A stretch of 62,000 nt of DNA from Branchiostoma floridae (GCF_000003815.2 NC_049979.1:1826327-1888326); one strand, 5' to 3'. Shown: positions 22,201 to 29,179, counted from the first letter of the stretch. Notes: generated from the letters alone by a model not told the origin. Numbers and translations: made by a program.

Positions 22201-22899
22201 AACAGAACAGCCCCATTCATTTCAGACAAGTTGGTACAACAAACAATGACGTGTAGCCCCAGGGCTAAATATCAAAACAAAAATATTGATTCCTGCAACA
22301 TTTGACCTCAAAACATCAGCTGATCGTTTGTTGTTGTTTTTTTTTTCTTCATAACAAAAACAGAAGCTATCTTTCAGTGTTAATCTGACGATACTGAGTT
22401 ATCTTTCTAGCGATGTTTATTCTGTCCGTAACTGTGGACATCGGTCACTCAGCCGTGTAGTAACTGGACAAAGACAACGAGTCAGTCAGCTGACGGGGTC
22501 ACAACATGAAGAAATGGACGACACTGTTACACTAACAACCAGTAACGGATACGCTGTTGTCGTGGCAGATCTGGCACTACACAATTAAGCTGTTGACAAG
22601 ATAATGTGTTGACTTGGACCCCAATGCTTACCGCACTCCCTGGCGACCTCCCCGAGCCCCAGTCCGAGATAGGAGTTGGGCGGGATGTGCCCTGCCCACA
22701 CCCGGCACCCCCCAAACACCGCCCCTATGGGCTCGTATAGCGTCACGGGGAGAGCCATGGCGTTCTTCTGGGACTCATCGGACTTGTCGCACGCCCTGGG
22801 ATCTATCTTGTTGGGTACCCCCTCCAGAGGAGCCGAGTAGGAGGCTGCGGACAGGAAAATCGCGGCGATGATGTGGAAATGTCGACCGGCGGCCGCCAT
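1199..22899 (-). CDS. TTC13: TTC13-like tetratricopeptide repeat protein, 5' half of gene (12 exons, 3' end outside window)
   Basis: Twelve minus-strand coding exons with GT/AG borders join without frame breaks: 22632-22899, 20255-20367, 19440-19518, 17416-17486, 16602-16667, 15008-15100, 13759-13875, 11979-12089, 10306-10388, 7187-7328, 4999-5103, 1199-1268. They encode 439 residues, about half of the roughly 860 of human TTC13. Residues about 9-22 form a hydrophobic signal peptide, so the protein should enter the secretory pathway. TPR helices fill residues about 160-420. Segments recalled as matching TTC13 include NQPNVLHFLGLAVFHRG, EPCQYMTGLS and VMLNEPIPGQK. The start ATG at 22899 sits in AAGATGGCGG, good Kozak context that also resembles a YY1 site. 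The molecular function of TTC13 is not well established. Exon order and phases are seen in the sequence; orthology is from memory of the human protein. Confidence 0.9.
2255..3060. repeat. Higher-order minisatellite in TTC13 intron 11
   Basis: Variant units are built on ATAGCCTCCACTGCAGGCTC then CTAAGGATAGCCCAACAGCA and GCTCAGCT, each roughly 50-70 bp. A larger unit of about 190 bp is also repeated (GGCTGGCCATTCAGTAG at about 2346 and 2537). A 65-bp variant containing ATGATCAGCTTTAATATGCA occurs twice near 2715 and 2780. No coding signal or splice junction was recognised in the unit. Confidence 0.85.
3061..4163. other. Intron 11 sequence without recognised feature
   Basis: AT-rich intronic DNA of the TTC13-like gene. 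Short open frames (for example near 3333-3695 and 3800-3991) show no recognisable protein or splice structure. Nothing further can be supported. Confidence 0.5.
4164..4500. mobile_element. hAT-like foldback MITE, copy 1 (5-bp TSD)
   Basis: Terminal inverted repeats are CAGGGCTCGAAATACTT and its complement ending GTATTTCGAGCCCTG. Direct repeats ACTTA flank it (4159-4163, 4501-4505). The interior has repeated ACCTGCAC motifs in both orientations. Homologous copies lie at 11569-11910 and 16137-16552. It has no coding capacity. CAGGG termini with 5-bp TSDs suggest a hAT relative; that assignment is inference. Confidence 0.85.
4511..4844. mobile_element. hAT-like MITE with CAGGGTTGGACAAGT termini
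   Basis: Starts CAGGGTTGGACAAGTCC and ends ACTTGTCCAACCCTG. It is flanked by TAAAG on both sides (4506-4510, 4845-4849). Only ten bases, which are the two elements' 5-bp duplications, separate it from the previous MITE. The interior repeats GGGCAAGT motifs. Non-coding. Confidence 0.82.
4999..5103 (-). CDS. TTC13: TTC13-like exon 11
   Basis: Thirty-five codons in phase 0: KCLALEPHNEPCQYMTGLSN to GIKAQTK. Acceptor GCAG|AAA, donor AAG|GTAAGA. It strongly resembles the TTC13 segment RCLQLEPYNEVCQYMKGLSH as I recall it. Confidence 0.92.
5542..5890. mobile_element. Foldback element flanked by a 20-bp direct repeat
   Basis: The left end GATCTAGACACAGTTTTTCC is answered on the right by GGTAAAAACTGTGTATAGAT. 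The sequences CCAGTGGTCTGCACCACTAA (about 5522) and CCAGTGGTCTGCATCACTAA (about 5893) flank it as near-identical direct repeats. The interior is GC-rich. Superfamily not assigned. Confidence 0.6.
6474..6660 (-). repeat. Diverged copies of exon 10 end plus donor
   Basis: On the minus strand, about 6479-6535 reads LYYPSGLSFEALLNFK followed by a GTAAGATGG donor, paralleling exon 10's LYYHSGRPFDALRNFK|GTAAGTGG. A second, more decayed copy (about 6571-6608) has a TGA within the frame. Both copies share the next intronic piece containing CATTCTGATTGAAGCAAAG, so the unit (about 80-90 bp) was duplicated with intron sequence. This is a low-copy, older version of the junction duplication seen at exons 9 and 12. 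Confidence 0.75.
6851..6937 (-). mobile_element. LINE 3' tail (5'-truncated)
   Basis: A (GAAT)n run is followed by GACCTTTATTGTACATTTGT and a block resembling AGTACAGGTC. This is the reverse of the 3' end of the LINE at 48,877-52,523, whose tail reads AATAAAGGTCTTCATTCA. It sits in intron 10. Confidence 0.7.
7187..7328 (-). CDS. TTC13: TTC13-like exon 10 (TPR)
   Basis: One base completes Arg with exon 9, then 47 codons: ELGDYEKAMEQFNTALILDD, then FRGSLYYHSGRPFDALRNFK. Acceptor CCCAG|AGAG, donor AAA|GTAAGT. Diverged copies of its 3' end lie 0.55-0.7 kb downstream in the intron. Confidence 0.9.
7420..7612. repeat. Dispersed repeat ending GGATAAAGGTGAACTAGCG
   Basis: The element has ACCTTTATCC at its left and GGATAAAGGTGAACTAGCG at its right, enclosing an inner inverted block (AGGGATAACAAG... 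/ ...CTTATCCCTAAATA). Related copies lie near 54,750-54,920 and 57,975-58,150 in the HyuA-like gene. Non-coding. Confidence 0.65.
7950..10305 (-). repeat. Junction-derived minisatellite of exon 9 (about 2.35 kb)
   Basis: On the minus strand the unit is about 34-35 bp: AATCTTGGGCAGGTGTACAG (end of exon 9) followed by GTAAGAAACATGAG (start of its intron). By length this gives roughly 65-70 units. The exon-like part varies as CTTGGG, CTTGGT and CTTGGA before CAG, all Gly in the exon's frame. The intron-like part gives GTAAGA or GTAAGG donors. A second unit type replaces the AATCT block with ACATGTACCTAGT. The array abuts the genuine donor at 10305/10306. In the exon 9 frame, reading through the donor meets TAA at once, so a spliced product must use the first donor or be truncated. 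Confidence 0.93.
10306..10388 (-). CDS. TTC13: TTC13-like exon 9; its 3' end seeds the downstream minisatellite
   Basis: Acceptor ACCAG|GAA, then 27 codons plus two bases (EAAKIFENVIKANPEYVEAI... ending NLGQVY+AG), donor ACAG|GTAAGA. It is a TPR helix pair. The last roughly 20 exon bases plus the first roughly 15 intron bases are the repeat unit of the 2.35-kb array that starts at this donor. The assignment as the real exon rests on the full TPR coding stretch upstream of the junction, which array copies lack. Confidence 0.88.
10617..11527. mobile_element. piggyBac-like non-autonomous element (TTAA target)
   Basis: Sixteen-base perfect terminal inverted repeats, CCCTATCTAGACCAGG and CCTGGTCTAGATAGGG, are bordered by TTAA on both sides (10613-10616, 11528-11531). 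TTAA duplication and CCC-initial termini are diagnostic of piggyBac. The 911-bp interior has no transposase. It contains repeated TGACGTCA/TGACGTAA-like motifs. It lies in intron 8. Confidence 0.9.
11569..11910. mobile_element. hAT-like foldback MITE, copy 2
   Basis: Starts CAGGGCTTGAAATACTTTTT and ends GTGGTATTTCAAGCTCTG. It is homologous throughout to 4164-4500. The flanking pentamers TAGGG and TAGTG are an imperfect duplication. It lies just downstream of exon 8's donor. Confidence 0.8.
11979..12089 (-). CDS. TTC13: TTC13-like exon 8 (TPR)
   Basis: Thirty-seven codons in phase 0: HYTSAQADFKKSLEKDSNQP through FHRGALR. The donor is AAGG|GTGAGG. A LINE 3' end lies about 20 bp into the upstream intron, close to the acceptor. 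Confidence 0.9.
12108..12480 (-). mobile_element. LINE 3'-end remnant with C-terminal coding trace
   Basis: On the minus strand, a stretch coding DFHFNVMRCPTYSKERETLF resembles the H-x-F...C-x-x-Y-x-x-x-R segment at the C-terminus of the 48,990-52,523 LINE ORF. Further on comes a tail with GAATGAATGAATG. It is probably a different or older LINE family, decayed. Confidence 0.55.
13759..13875 (-). CDS. TTC13: TTC13-like exon 7 (TPR)
   Basis: Thirty-nine codons in phase 0, starting ILSPIGRGRDAIVDLDIAIN and ending GTLNFLRE. Acceptor GTAG|ATC, donor GAG|GTCAGT. It is colinear with the TTC13 segment ILSPLGRINEAVNDLTKAI as I recall it. An 8-bp-TSD hAT-like element starts 43 bp from its acceptor side. 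Confidence 0.9.
13919..14167. mobile_element. hAT-type MITE with 8-bp TSD
   Basis: Termini are CAGGGTTGTAGCCAGC and GGCTGGATACAACCCTG. Perfect 8-bp direct repeats GGACAGCT flank it (13911-13918, 14168-14175). Both features are diagnostic of hAT. The interior carries GGGGACGGAAAA motifs in both orientations. No coding capacity. Confidence 0.9.
15008..15100 (-). CDS. TTC13: TTC13-like exon 6 (TPR)
   Basis: Thirty-one codons in phase 0, containing ELALADFTKAIELDRKLAES and ending ERRAE. A TPR helix pair is clear. Acceptor CCCAG|TAT, donor GAG|GTGAGG. Confidence 0.9.
15238..15582. mobile_element. Candidate MITE with TATTGAGGGTCTGCAT termini
   Basis: TATTGAGGGTCTGCATGG at the left is answered by ATGCAGGCCCTCAATACT at the right, about 345 bp apart in intron 5. 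No coding content. The target duplication was not resolved. Confidence 0.55.
16137..16552. mobile_element. hAT-like foldback MITE, copy 3 (5-bp TSD)
   Basis: CAGGGCTCGAAATACTTTTT at the left and GTAGTATTTCGAGCCCTG at the right, with TTACA duplicated (16132-16136, 16553-16557). It is homologous to the copies at 4164 and 11569. The right end lies 49 bp from exon 5's donor. Confidence 0.85.
16602..16667 (-). CDS. TTC13: TTC13-like exon 5
   Basis: Twenty-two codons in phase 0: DHPDVIAAYHGRGSAYARKG. It is the second half of a TPR, with the usual A-Y-x-x-R-G-x-A-Y pattern. The donor is CAG|GTACGT. Confidence 0.88.
16748..16852. mobile_element. Short foldback element with TA ends and 9-bp TSD
   Basis: TAGCCTCGATACCAGACCC and GGGTCTGGTATCCAGGCTA enclose about 65 bp. 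The flanks ATGATTGTA (16739-16747 and 16853-16861) are identical 9-mers. It shares the TA...TA termini and 9-bp duplication with the foldbacks of the 25-45 kb region. Confidence 0.85.
17416..17486 (-). CDS. TTC13: TTC13-like exon 4 (first TPR begins)
   Basis: Acceptor TTCCAG|CT, donor AAAG|GTAAGT. It encodes FGIVLANTGSPDESIQHF, which matches the helix pattern of the first TPR in TTC13 (recalled human counterpart: IAYVLIGSGLYDEAIRHF). Confidence 0.88.
18306..18719. mobile_element. Candidate hAT-like MITE with GGGTACCGGTA termini
   Basis: TAGGGGTGGGTACCGGTA at the left is answered by TACCGGTACCCAGCCCTA at the right (ending 18713). ATACACAC occurs at 18298-18305 and 18720-18727, consistent with an 8-bp duplication if the right end extends six bases. 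AGGTCCAGGTCCGG motifs fill the interior. Confidence 0.65.
19078..19200 (+). mobile_element. tRNA-derived SINE fragment
   Basis: GGTTCTGGGTTGGAATCTCT resembles a Pol III B box (GGTTCGAATCC). It is followed by the conserved SINE body block TTGGGAAAGGCACTTCACAT, which also occurs at 25,359 in another SINE copy. It sits in intron 3. Confidence 0.6.
19440..19518 (-). CDS. TTC13: TTC13-like exon 3
   Basis: Acceptor TACAG|GAG, donor ATAG|GTACAG. It has 26 codons plus one base (EYAAVLLDKGLVPL...). The leftover G completes an Ala codon with exon 4. Confidence 0.85.
19826..20202. mobile_element. MITE with AAAAATGTTGTGTTTCCTG termini, copy 1
   Basis: The left end AAAAATGTTGTGTTTCCTGT is the complement of the right end ACAGGAAACACAACATTTTT. 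Internal GGGTCGGTAGGTAGGGA and GGGTCGGCAGG blocks occur near each end. It ends about 50 bp from exon 2's donor. A homologous copy lies at 20806-21195, and a partial relative near 53,015-53,300. Confidence 0.78.
20255..20367 (-). CDS. TTC13: TTC13-like exon 2
   Basis: Acceptor TCCAG|AA and donor CTCAGG|GTGAGT. It carries two bases to complete a Glu codon with exon 1, then 37 codons (QGSLSTISGLCSLLGKNG...). It corresponds to the poorly conserved pre-TPR region, with several cysteines. Confidence 0.85.
20806..21195. mobile_element. MITE with AAAAATGTTGTGTTTCCTG termini, copy 2
   Basis: Same termini and internal blocks as 19826-20202, in the same orientation. The outer inverted repeat extends to GGCCTAGG / CAAGGCC. 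It lies in intron 1 of the TTC13-like gene. Confidence 0.78.
21196..22631. other. Rest of TTC13 intron 1
   Basis: Intronic DNA between the MITE and exon 1. Short open frames (for example 21362-21577, 21898-22167) have no recognisable protein and no consistent splice partners. A TTC/T-rich tract occurs at about 22335. I see no further feature. Confidence 0.5.
22632..22899 (-). CDS. TTC13: TTC13-like exon 1 (start, signal peptide)
   Basis: Encodes residues 1-89 plus one base. It begins MAAAGRHFHIIAAIFL, an uncharged hydrophobic stretch typical of a signal peptide. A Cys/Gly-rich stretch follows (FGGCRVWAG). The donor is CG|GTAAGC at 22631. The reading frame is open upstream as far as a TTG codon at 22920, but no ATG precedes 22899. 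Confidence 0.88.
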
Positions 22900-22910
22900 C
22901 TTGACAGTAC
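22886..22910 (-). promoter_or_regulatory. YY1-like site over the TTC13 start codon
   Basis: TCAAGATGGCGGCCGC on the minus strand matches the known YY1 consensus AAGATGGCGGC and places the start ATG inside the motif, an arrangement common in animal housekeeping promoters. The transcription start itself is not visible. Confidence 0.5.
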
Positions 22911-23257
22911 GAGTTTGCAAGGCATGCCGGGAAGCACCATCTTCTTCAAGCAGATGTTGGGAGGGAGGATGGTAACGTCCCGTTTGGTCAGTGGGCTGCC
23001 CCGTTTTTCAAAACATATCGAAAATAATTGGCGGCGCAGTAAAACGCTAAGATTTCCTCTTTCAAGAAAATTTGGGGGGATCGATCAGACTGCCCGAAGC
23101 CTTGAAGCCGTTTCAGGTAAAATTTCTGTCACAATTTCAGATTTAAATTTGACCAGACTTAACTACCTGGGACACGGGGCGTGACAGAAGAGTGTTATAA
23201 TATGAAGTCAATTTCATTCCCTAAATGGTATCCTATTGTTAGGTTTAGACAATAAAA

Positions 23258-23345
23258 GATACAATACAAAATAAAAAGCCCGATAAAAACGACTAAAAAA
23301 ACGTTTTTAAAAAACAGCCGGAGCCTAACCTCTGCTTGGAGAGTA
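23258..23345. mobile_element. One-sided family-A foldback fragment
   Basis: AAAGCCCGATAAAAACGACT, then a GGAGCCTAACCTCTGCTTGG GAGAGTA end, match the right arm of the complete elements at 25107, 29250 and 40013. The left arm is absent. Confidence 0.75.
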
Positions 23346-23925
23346 GCTTTGCCTCTAACTTAAAGGTTATTCATCAGACTTACAGCGATCCAATCGTCGT
23401 CTAGCCGAAGTGTCATTAAAGTATTATTACAGACTGTTATATCCCGATAATTGGCTAATAGGACAAAGAAACTCTCTAGCTACTAGTATCATAGGTTTGG
23501 GGATATTAGGTTATTATCGTCGTCTGCATGCCATTCCTGGCTTCAAGAACTGCAGTCAACTACCAAGCAGACGTGTCAGCTGGATGATAAAAGAGAAGAA
23601 TTTGGCCAAATAGGGACAAATAAATTGTTATGTCATGGAATCTCAGTTAGTCTTTTGTTTTGCAGTCTATCCAGCTATCACGTCTGCCAGTTCCCGGTGC
23701 CGTCCTTGAAGTCAGTTCACCGGCCTAGGACAATTAACTCCTACTAGACTTTTATTCCTAACTTGGCCAAAGTCCCCTATATTGCTATTTGACCTGGCGG
23801 GTCGGGGAGTCTGGTTAGAGACTAGGTCCCGTGCTCCAGTTTGACTCCCGGTGATTCTAGTCCTGACCTGTTACAGGAAAATAAACCTGAAGTCATTCAT
23901 CTTTCTGTTCCGACACATCGAGTCT

Positions 23926-24130
23926 TAATAATGAATGATTGAATGAATGAATGAATGGATAAATAAAGACCATTTTTGTCCAACTATGCACGCTACAGCT
24001 AAATACAACTCACCGACAAAGACGTACACATGATATTGGTACGAGTATAGTATAGGGTAAGTGTTCGGCTTCTTCTCGGTAATGGTGAAAATGTAGGATT
24101 GTATGGGTTTAAGCTAGGATATAGTCGTTT
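23926..24130 (-). mobile_element. 5'-truncated LINE copy
   Basis: Minus-strand translation gives YIFTITEKKPN, a counterpart of YIFNITKKREEAECTQ, the C-terminus of the LINE ORF at 48,990. It is followed by a tail ending TTCATTCATTCATTC. This ties the copy to the same LINE group. Confidence 0.75.
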
Positions 24131-24664
24131 TATGCCAATGGGATAACACATGAGAAGTATACATTTATTGAGTGCTACTCATTACAATTTGCTTTACTAA
24201 ATAGAACAGTTCTATCATCAACGTACATAACGTTCGCACAACCTACGATGGAGTGCACTTCATCTTCTACCGTAGTTGAGGTGCTCGGAAATCTGACAGA
24301 TTCTTTCCGCTAGAGGAGTGATATAATGATAAAGACATCAGCGTGTGACAGATCTAGACCACCGGCGACCGAGTCGAAAACCTGAATCACGGTGAGGGGA
24401 AAGAAAAGACACGGAAGCACAAGTATTCCGCCCCCTCTGCGACCAGATGTAACAAATTTCCCGCCGTATTGTACCTCCCGTCAATGGCCGGTGCATAACG
24501 GTATCTCCCTTTGTGAGGGTCCGGAACAACACGAGTTCATCTGTCATCCTTTCGACAAGACCGTTGCTCATACATTGTACTTTTGACACTTTGCGATGTT
24601 TTTACCACTTGTTCCCGCGCTCGGGCGACCGGCACATTGGCCTTTCTCACCGCCGGGTCCTACC

Positions 24665-24862
24665 GTCGTTAGGTCACGGGTCAACGTCATCAGTTTAGGG
24701 GTCAACGTCATCAATACAGCGATCGACGTTATTAGTTAAATGAGTGTAATGTCATCAGTTTGATGCGATCGACGTCATCAGTTCCATCAATGTTATGTCA
24801 TCAGTCAATGTGATTCGGTCGACGTCGTCATTGAATGTTATGTCATCAGTTGATGCGATCGA
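24665..24862. repeat. Short tandem repeat, GATCGACGTCATCAGTT type
   Basis: About four irregular units combine TGATGCGATCGACGTCATCA and AATGTTATGTCATCAGT. There is no coding potential or clear function. Confidence 0.7.
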
Positions 24863-25019
24863 GCCCGACACTTACGAAAGTATTGGATGAGGAGGTCGGT
24901 CTGAAGGACCACAACCTGCTAGCCGCCATGCTAGACAGAGATGCGTGGTCGGACATCATTAATGGAACCTCTTATGAGGATGAACTGGACTGAACTGTGA
25001 CTTTCAGGTTTGCCGGAGT

Positions 25020-25440
25020 GGGTTCGTCGGTTGTTCCTGTACCATTGGTACGGTGGCAATGTGGTCTTGCGGTTAGGGTTATTGACATCTAAAGGGTTCG
25101 AATTCCTACTCTCCAAACAGAGGTAGGCTCCGACTGTTATTCTAACGTATTTTAGTCGTTTTTATCGGGCTTTCTATTTTGTATTGAATTGAATCTTGCT
25201 GTGTCAAAACAGGCCTTAGGTAATAGGTTTTGACACAGCAAGATTCAATACAAAATAGAAAGCCCGATAAAAACGACTAAAAAACGTTAAAATAACAGCG
25301 GGAGCCTAACCTCTGCTTGGAGAGTATCGAATTCCTAGCAGGGCCCCGACTTTGACCTTGGGAAAGGCACTTTACACCTTTTACCACACTCGACTCAGGA
25401 GATCATGAGCAGTTGGGTATCTCACTGGGCTGCGGCACGT
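25020..25440 (+). mobile_element. tRNA-derived SINE interrupted by a foldback element
   Basis: With the insert at 25107-25326 and one TSD removed, the sequence reads GTGGTCTTGCGGTTAGGG ... AAGGGTTCGAATTCC|TAGCAGGG ... TTGGGAAAGGCACTTTACAC. It has an A-box-like start, a B-box-like GGTTCGAATTCC, and the SINE body also seen at 19078-19200. The MITE landed within the B box. Confidence 0.75.
25107..25326. mobile_element. Family-A foldback element, 9-bp TSD
   Basis: TACTCTCCAAACAGAGGT at the left, ACCTCTGCTTGGAGAGTA-type right end. Long arms continue through AAACGACTAAAA, GATAAAAACGACT and TTCTATTTTGTATTGAA to a small loop. Perfect 9-mers TCGAATTCC flank it (25098-25106, 25327-25335). Confidence 0.92.
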
Positions 25441-25989
25441 TGGCGGTGTCGCTATCTCCTAAAGTTAATTTGTGTTACCCTTGACTCTATAATGGGACAT
25501 CTAGTTCTGCTAGCGAAATAACTCGCAATCTAGCCAGGCGGTCGTTTACCTCTGTCAGACATTTTACCCAGTCGTTTTAAATATCTACTATCTTCCGATG
25601 ATGATCATAAGTGTCGGTCGGGGTGGCCAATGATCATACGTTATGTCAGGTACGTACGTGGGTGTCCTTGAATGAACATATTTTCTAAAACCTATAGTCA
25701 ATTCGTCACCCAAATGTGCATGCCGATTAGAGTTACATCTTGTGGTATGGCCATCACTGATATATCAGCCGTGCTACTTGTATGTTTGCAGCACTTGTAA
25801 TAAAGACATATTAATCAAACTGAAGCTACAGAAGTCGAATGCCCTGAGTCATCAAGGCGAGATGTTCCCGTTATAGCCCTGCTGGAGTGTCCGTTTCCCG
25901 CCCTCCTGACTGTGTCAATCCATTATAAGGTTAACACAACAACAGAGGTCGAAGAGGAGAAGAAAAAAACAAGAACAAACATTTCGCTC

Positions 25990-26960
25990 TTTTCTCAGCC
26001 GCCGATCTGAGCCCGTATCGGCAGCATGTCTGGAAGACGAGGCATTTCTCTCTCCCCTGTCAAAAATGTCGGAACGCGCGGACTTGAGAGGTCTGTATGC
26101 CGCCCGGGGGTCTAACCGGGAGTTAAGCCGTCAATATTGCCATTGCTGGTATGACCCGGCCATTTTAAACTTGTTGCTGCTGGCACGACGAGCACGACAG
26201 GCATTTTTGTTATCGACTTAGCAAAGAGCAACAGAGCAGTGCCGCCTCCATGCCTGCCATCGCTTCGGCTCCGGAGGGACCGCCTCTCTCCCGGACGCTA
26301 AATGCCTCCTTAGCCTTGATCAAGGCCGCCGTCCGTCTCGCCCAGTTCGGGCGGGGTGACAGTGCCCATATTTCGCGGCTGACCGTCCCTGTCGTGAGTG
26401 CCAGCTCCTCCCGCGGAGTGGCCGCGCGCCGGCGATGACCCACCCCTGCCCCCGAGCCGGCGTGGCATGTCGTCTGCACGCCGTTGCCAGGGGCGACGAC
26501 ATTCTCCCGCCATAACCCGCGCGCCTGGCATAGTCCGCGGCAATCAATCAATTACAGCGCCAAAAATATAACCTGCCTTCTCCTGTATGACGAGGTGTTT
26601 AGCCGCCTAAGGAAACGCCTGGTGGTGCGGCGGAGCGTCGGACGTAATGATGACGGAAACGAGCGGTGAATGTTGTTCCTTATCGGTCTGAATGAAAGCG
26701 TAAAAGTCATAAAGTCGAGCGTGCCCGTCGCTAATACGGTTGACACGGTGACCCGGGCAGGGGAGGTCGTCGTCAAAATATAGACTTCAGATATTTCCCG
26801 CAGACAAAAGGCCGTAACTCTTTCATAAAGGGAGGCTGGCCCGGAATAGGCCCGGATTTCTGCAGGGTCGGACATCCTTACGGCGTCGCCATGGAGACGG
26901 CGAGTGTCGCATGTACCATTCCGCGCGCCGCTGACGCAGGTCGCCGACAGATGCTTAATC
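25990..26960. other. CpG-rich intergenic block, no gene recognised
   Basis: Base composition switches to GC/CpG-rich across about 26,000-26,960, unlike the AT-rich flanks. Overlapping open frames on both strands (up to 181 aa at 26552-27097 minus) look like by-products of composition: they have no domain, and the longest runs into a foldback element. It could be a promoter or enhancer of an unseen transcript. Confidence 0.4.
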
Positions 26961-27132
26961 TCCAAGCAGATCCTACGGTAGCATAAGATAGTCAAAAGCT
27001 GGCAGAGGAGTGAAGCCGGCTTACATGCAGGAGTGTGTTTTGTTACCAGGCTAATGGACACCTCTTGGCTGACTACACTCCTTGGCAAGTTTGGCACTAT
27101 CTTATGCCATTGTAGGATCTGCTTGGAGATTA
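26956..27132. mobile_element. Family-B foldback element
   Basis: TAATCTCCAAGCAGATCCTA and TAGGATCTGCTTGGAGATTA form terminal inverted repeats followed by GCATAAGATAGT / CACTATCTTATGC. AGATGCT occurs on both sides, offset by two bases from the position seen in other copies. An internal GCCGGCTTA...GACTACACTCC block recurs in copies at 27371 and 29000. Confidence 0.82.
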
Positions 27133-27164
27133 AGATGCTAGACTCTACCAGGCCTTCTTACGGG

Positions 27165-27255
27165 GTTCGTAGCCTCTACCAGGCTCCGTGGATCGGTGGT
27201 CTAATTGTAGAAATTGGACAAATAGAGTCAGTAGTACGCTAGGGGAGTCAGCCAG
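27165..27255. mobile_element. One-sided family-C fragment
   Basis: TAGCCTCTACCAGGCTCCGT is followed by GATCGGTGGTCTAATTGTAG and AAATTGGACAAATAGAGTCA, the same as the left arm of the complete family-C element at 44522. The right arm is missing. Confidence 0.7.
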
Positions 27256-27370
27256 CTAGATGTGAGGACTTCTTTTTGTCCATGAAAAACGTTTAAAAGA
27301 CGTCAAAAACTACCCGAGCCTAACCTCTGCTTGGAGAGTGCCGCGTGGACCCAGTACGTTCGGTGACAGT

Positions 27371-27542
27371 TAATCTCCAAGCAGATCCTACGGTAGCATA
27401 AGATAGTACTAAGCTGGCAGGGGAGTGAAGCCGGCTTAGGAGTGTGTTTCGCTACAAGGCAAATGGACACCTTTTGGCTGACTACACTACTTGGCCAGCT
27501 TTGATACTGTCCTATGGCACCGTAGGATCTGCTTGGAGACTA
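27371..27542. mobile_element. Family-B foldback element, copy 2
   Basis: Starts TAATCTCCAAGCAGATCCTA and ends GTAGGATCTGCTTGGAGACTA. The 15-mer TACGTTCGGTGACAG occurs just left (about 27355-27369) and just right (27541-27555), longer than the usual 9-bp duplication. Confidence 0.82.
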
Positions 27543-28065
27543 CGTTCGGTGACAGATGCCAAGCAGGTCCCGCCAACTGTTGGGACCCGTCAGGACGACA
27601 CACATACCGCGCACGTCATGGCGGCATCCCGTACGTCATCTGACGTATCATATCGCTTACGGCGGGACGCTGACGCGCGGTGTCTCGTTATGGGCGTGAG
27701 TTAAGAGGCTCCGCTCAATCAAAAACTGTCCGTTGAAGAGAGAACATGTAAATACTGTTCAGGGAAAGCGGTGGAAGATGAACTATACATTTCATTTGTC
27801 AATGTTCACATTCCAATTCCATAAAGAAACAAACTTTCCCAAGCTTTTATCACCTTACCGACCAACAACTTGCTTAAGTCGTCCAACCCCTTTATCTATG
27901 AAAATGTTGGACAATTCATCTCCTACTGCATGCGGAAAAGAAGTCAAACCCATCAAATAGCTTGAATAGAAATAGATTTAGATTAGACGTTATTTCCCTT
28001 TTGATTTATTTACGAATATCTTTTTCCTTCTTTGTTACGTATGATTATGTATACAACTACTTTGT

Positions 28066-28112
28066 TTGCAATTAGCCCTCGGGCATGAATTTGCAATAAA
28101 GATTATTATTAT
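28066..28112 (+). mobile_element. LINE/SINE-type 3' tail
   Basis: TTTGCAATTAGCCCTCGGGC then ATGAATTTGCAATAAAGATT and a short ATT repeat. This matches the pattern TTAGCC...GGGCATGAAT...GCAATAAA shared by the LINE tails in this window. Confidence 0.6.
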
Positions 28113-28444
28113 TATCATTCTGCGCGGCACACTCACACCAGCCAAACTTTGCCGTGCAGGGCAACCAGATGAGAAAGACAGAGAAGTTCATGAACGTTCT
28201 CTTGTAAGGCCAACATATTTTTACCCAAGACGCGTACAGACGTTTTTTTTAGTCTATTCTTGTCATGACTTGATTACCCTATATCTAGGCCAATAGCGCA
28301 AAACAGATTGTATTACCAACTCTAACCAACCATACAGCTAGCTACATTTATGCAATTATATCAATAATCAAATGTACCAAGAAGCGAGAGGACGTCGAAT
28401 GTCCTAGAATAGATTAGACGCATATCTGCATAAATAGATGTGTA

Positions 28445-28541
28445 TGATTGTTTCCATTGTGACATATATGTGATTCTTACCGTGTGACCTGTACTTAGCC
28501 CATTGGGGCAAAAATGTGCAATAAAGGTCTTCATTCATTCA
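28445..28541 (+). mobile_element. LINE 3' tail (5'-truncated)
   Basis: GTGACCTGTACTTAGCCCAT then TGGGGCAAAAATGTGCAATA and AAGGTCTTCATTCATTCATT. It is the same tail as the full LINE at 48,877 and as 42,700-42,776, ending in a TTCA microsatellite. Confidence 0.75.
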
Positions 28542-28999
28542 TTATCACAGACACAGACTTTTGATGTGCACAATGCCAAGACCCTTTTGTCGTATAAAGC
28601 ACTACACTGGTAGATCATTGATCTGATTCCATTGATTATCTTTGTGTCTTGGAATCGCTTTGTACTTTATTAGAAGAGTATCACTTTACGATAACGTGTT
28701 GTGTTCTGTTGGTTCTTCCGACTCACAGGCGGGGTTCATTTGAATGCGCATTATTCCCCTACAACCGTCAGGTCTCCTATAACTTGGTGAATATCCTTGA
28801 AGAAGTGTTCCCTCTAAGTATGAAGCATTGGTTCTCCTTTCATCTACTGTAGACTACGTGTCTTTAAATGGTTCTTTTAAATGAGCGGTTCGTTTGATAT
28901 AGGTTATCGCCCTGAAACCGTTGGGTCTATGCCTTTAAAATGATGAATATCCTTGAAGACGTGTTCCCTATGAAACATTGGTTCTTCTCTCCTCTATGC

Positions 29000-29179
29000 T
29001 AATCTCCAAGTAGATTCTACACTGTGGCATAAGATAGTACCAAACTGGCCAAGGAGTTAAGTCAGTCAAAAGGTGGCCATTTGCCCGGTAGCGAAACACA
29101 CTCCTGTCCTAGGCCGGCTTGATTCCTCTGTCAGCTTTTGATACTATCTTATGCTACCGTAGGATCTGCTTGGAGATTA
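29000..29179. mobile_element. Family-B foldback element, copy 3
   Basis: TAATCTCCAAGTAGATTCTA on the left and CGTAGGATCTGCTTGGAGATTA-type right end, with ATAAGATAGT / ACTATCTTAT inner arms. The flanks CTCTATGC and CTCTAGGC are a near-perfect target duplication. Confidence 0.8.

Larger units (their letters stand above)
22900..25000. other. Intergenic region upstream of TTC13
   Basis: No gene recognised. It contains a one-sided family-A foldback fragment (about 23258-23345), a possible tRNA-like SINE head near 23795-23880, a LINE 3' end (23926-24130) and a short tandem repeat (24665-24862). Short open frames here look spurious. Confidence 0.6.
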
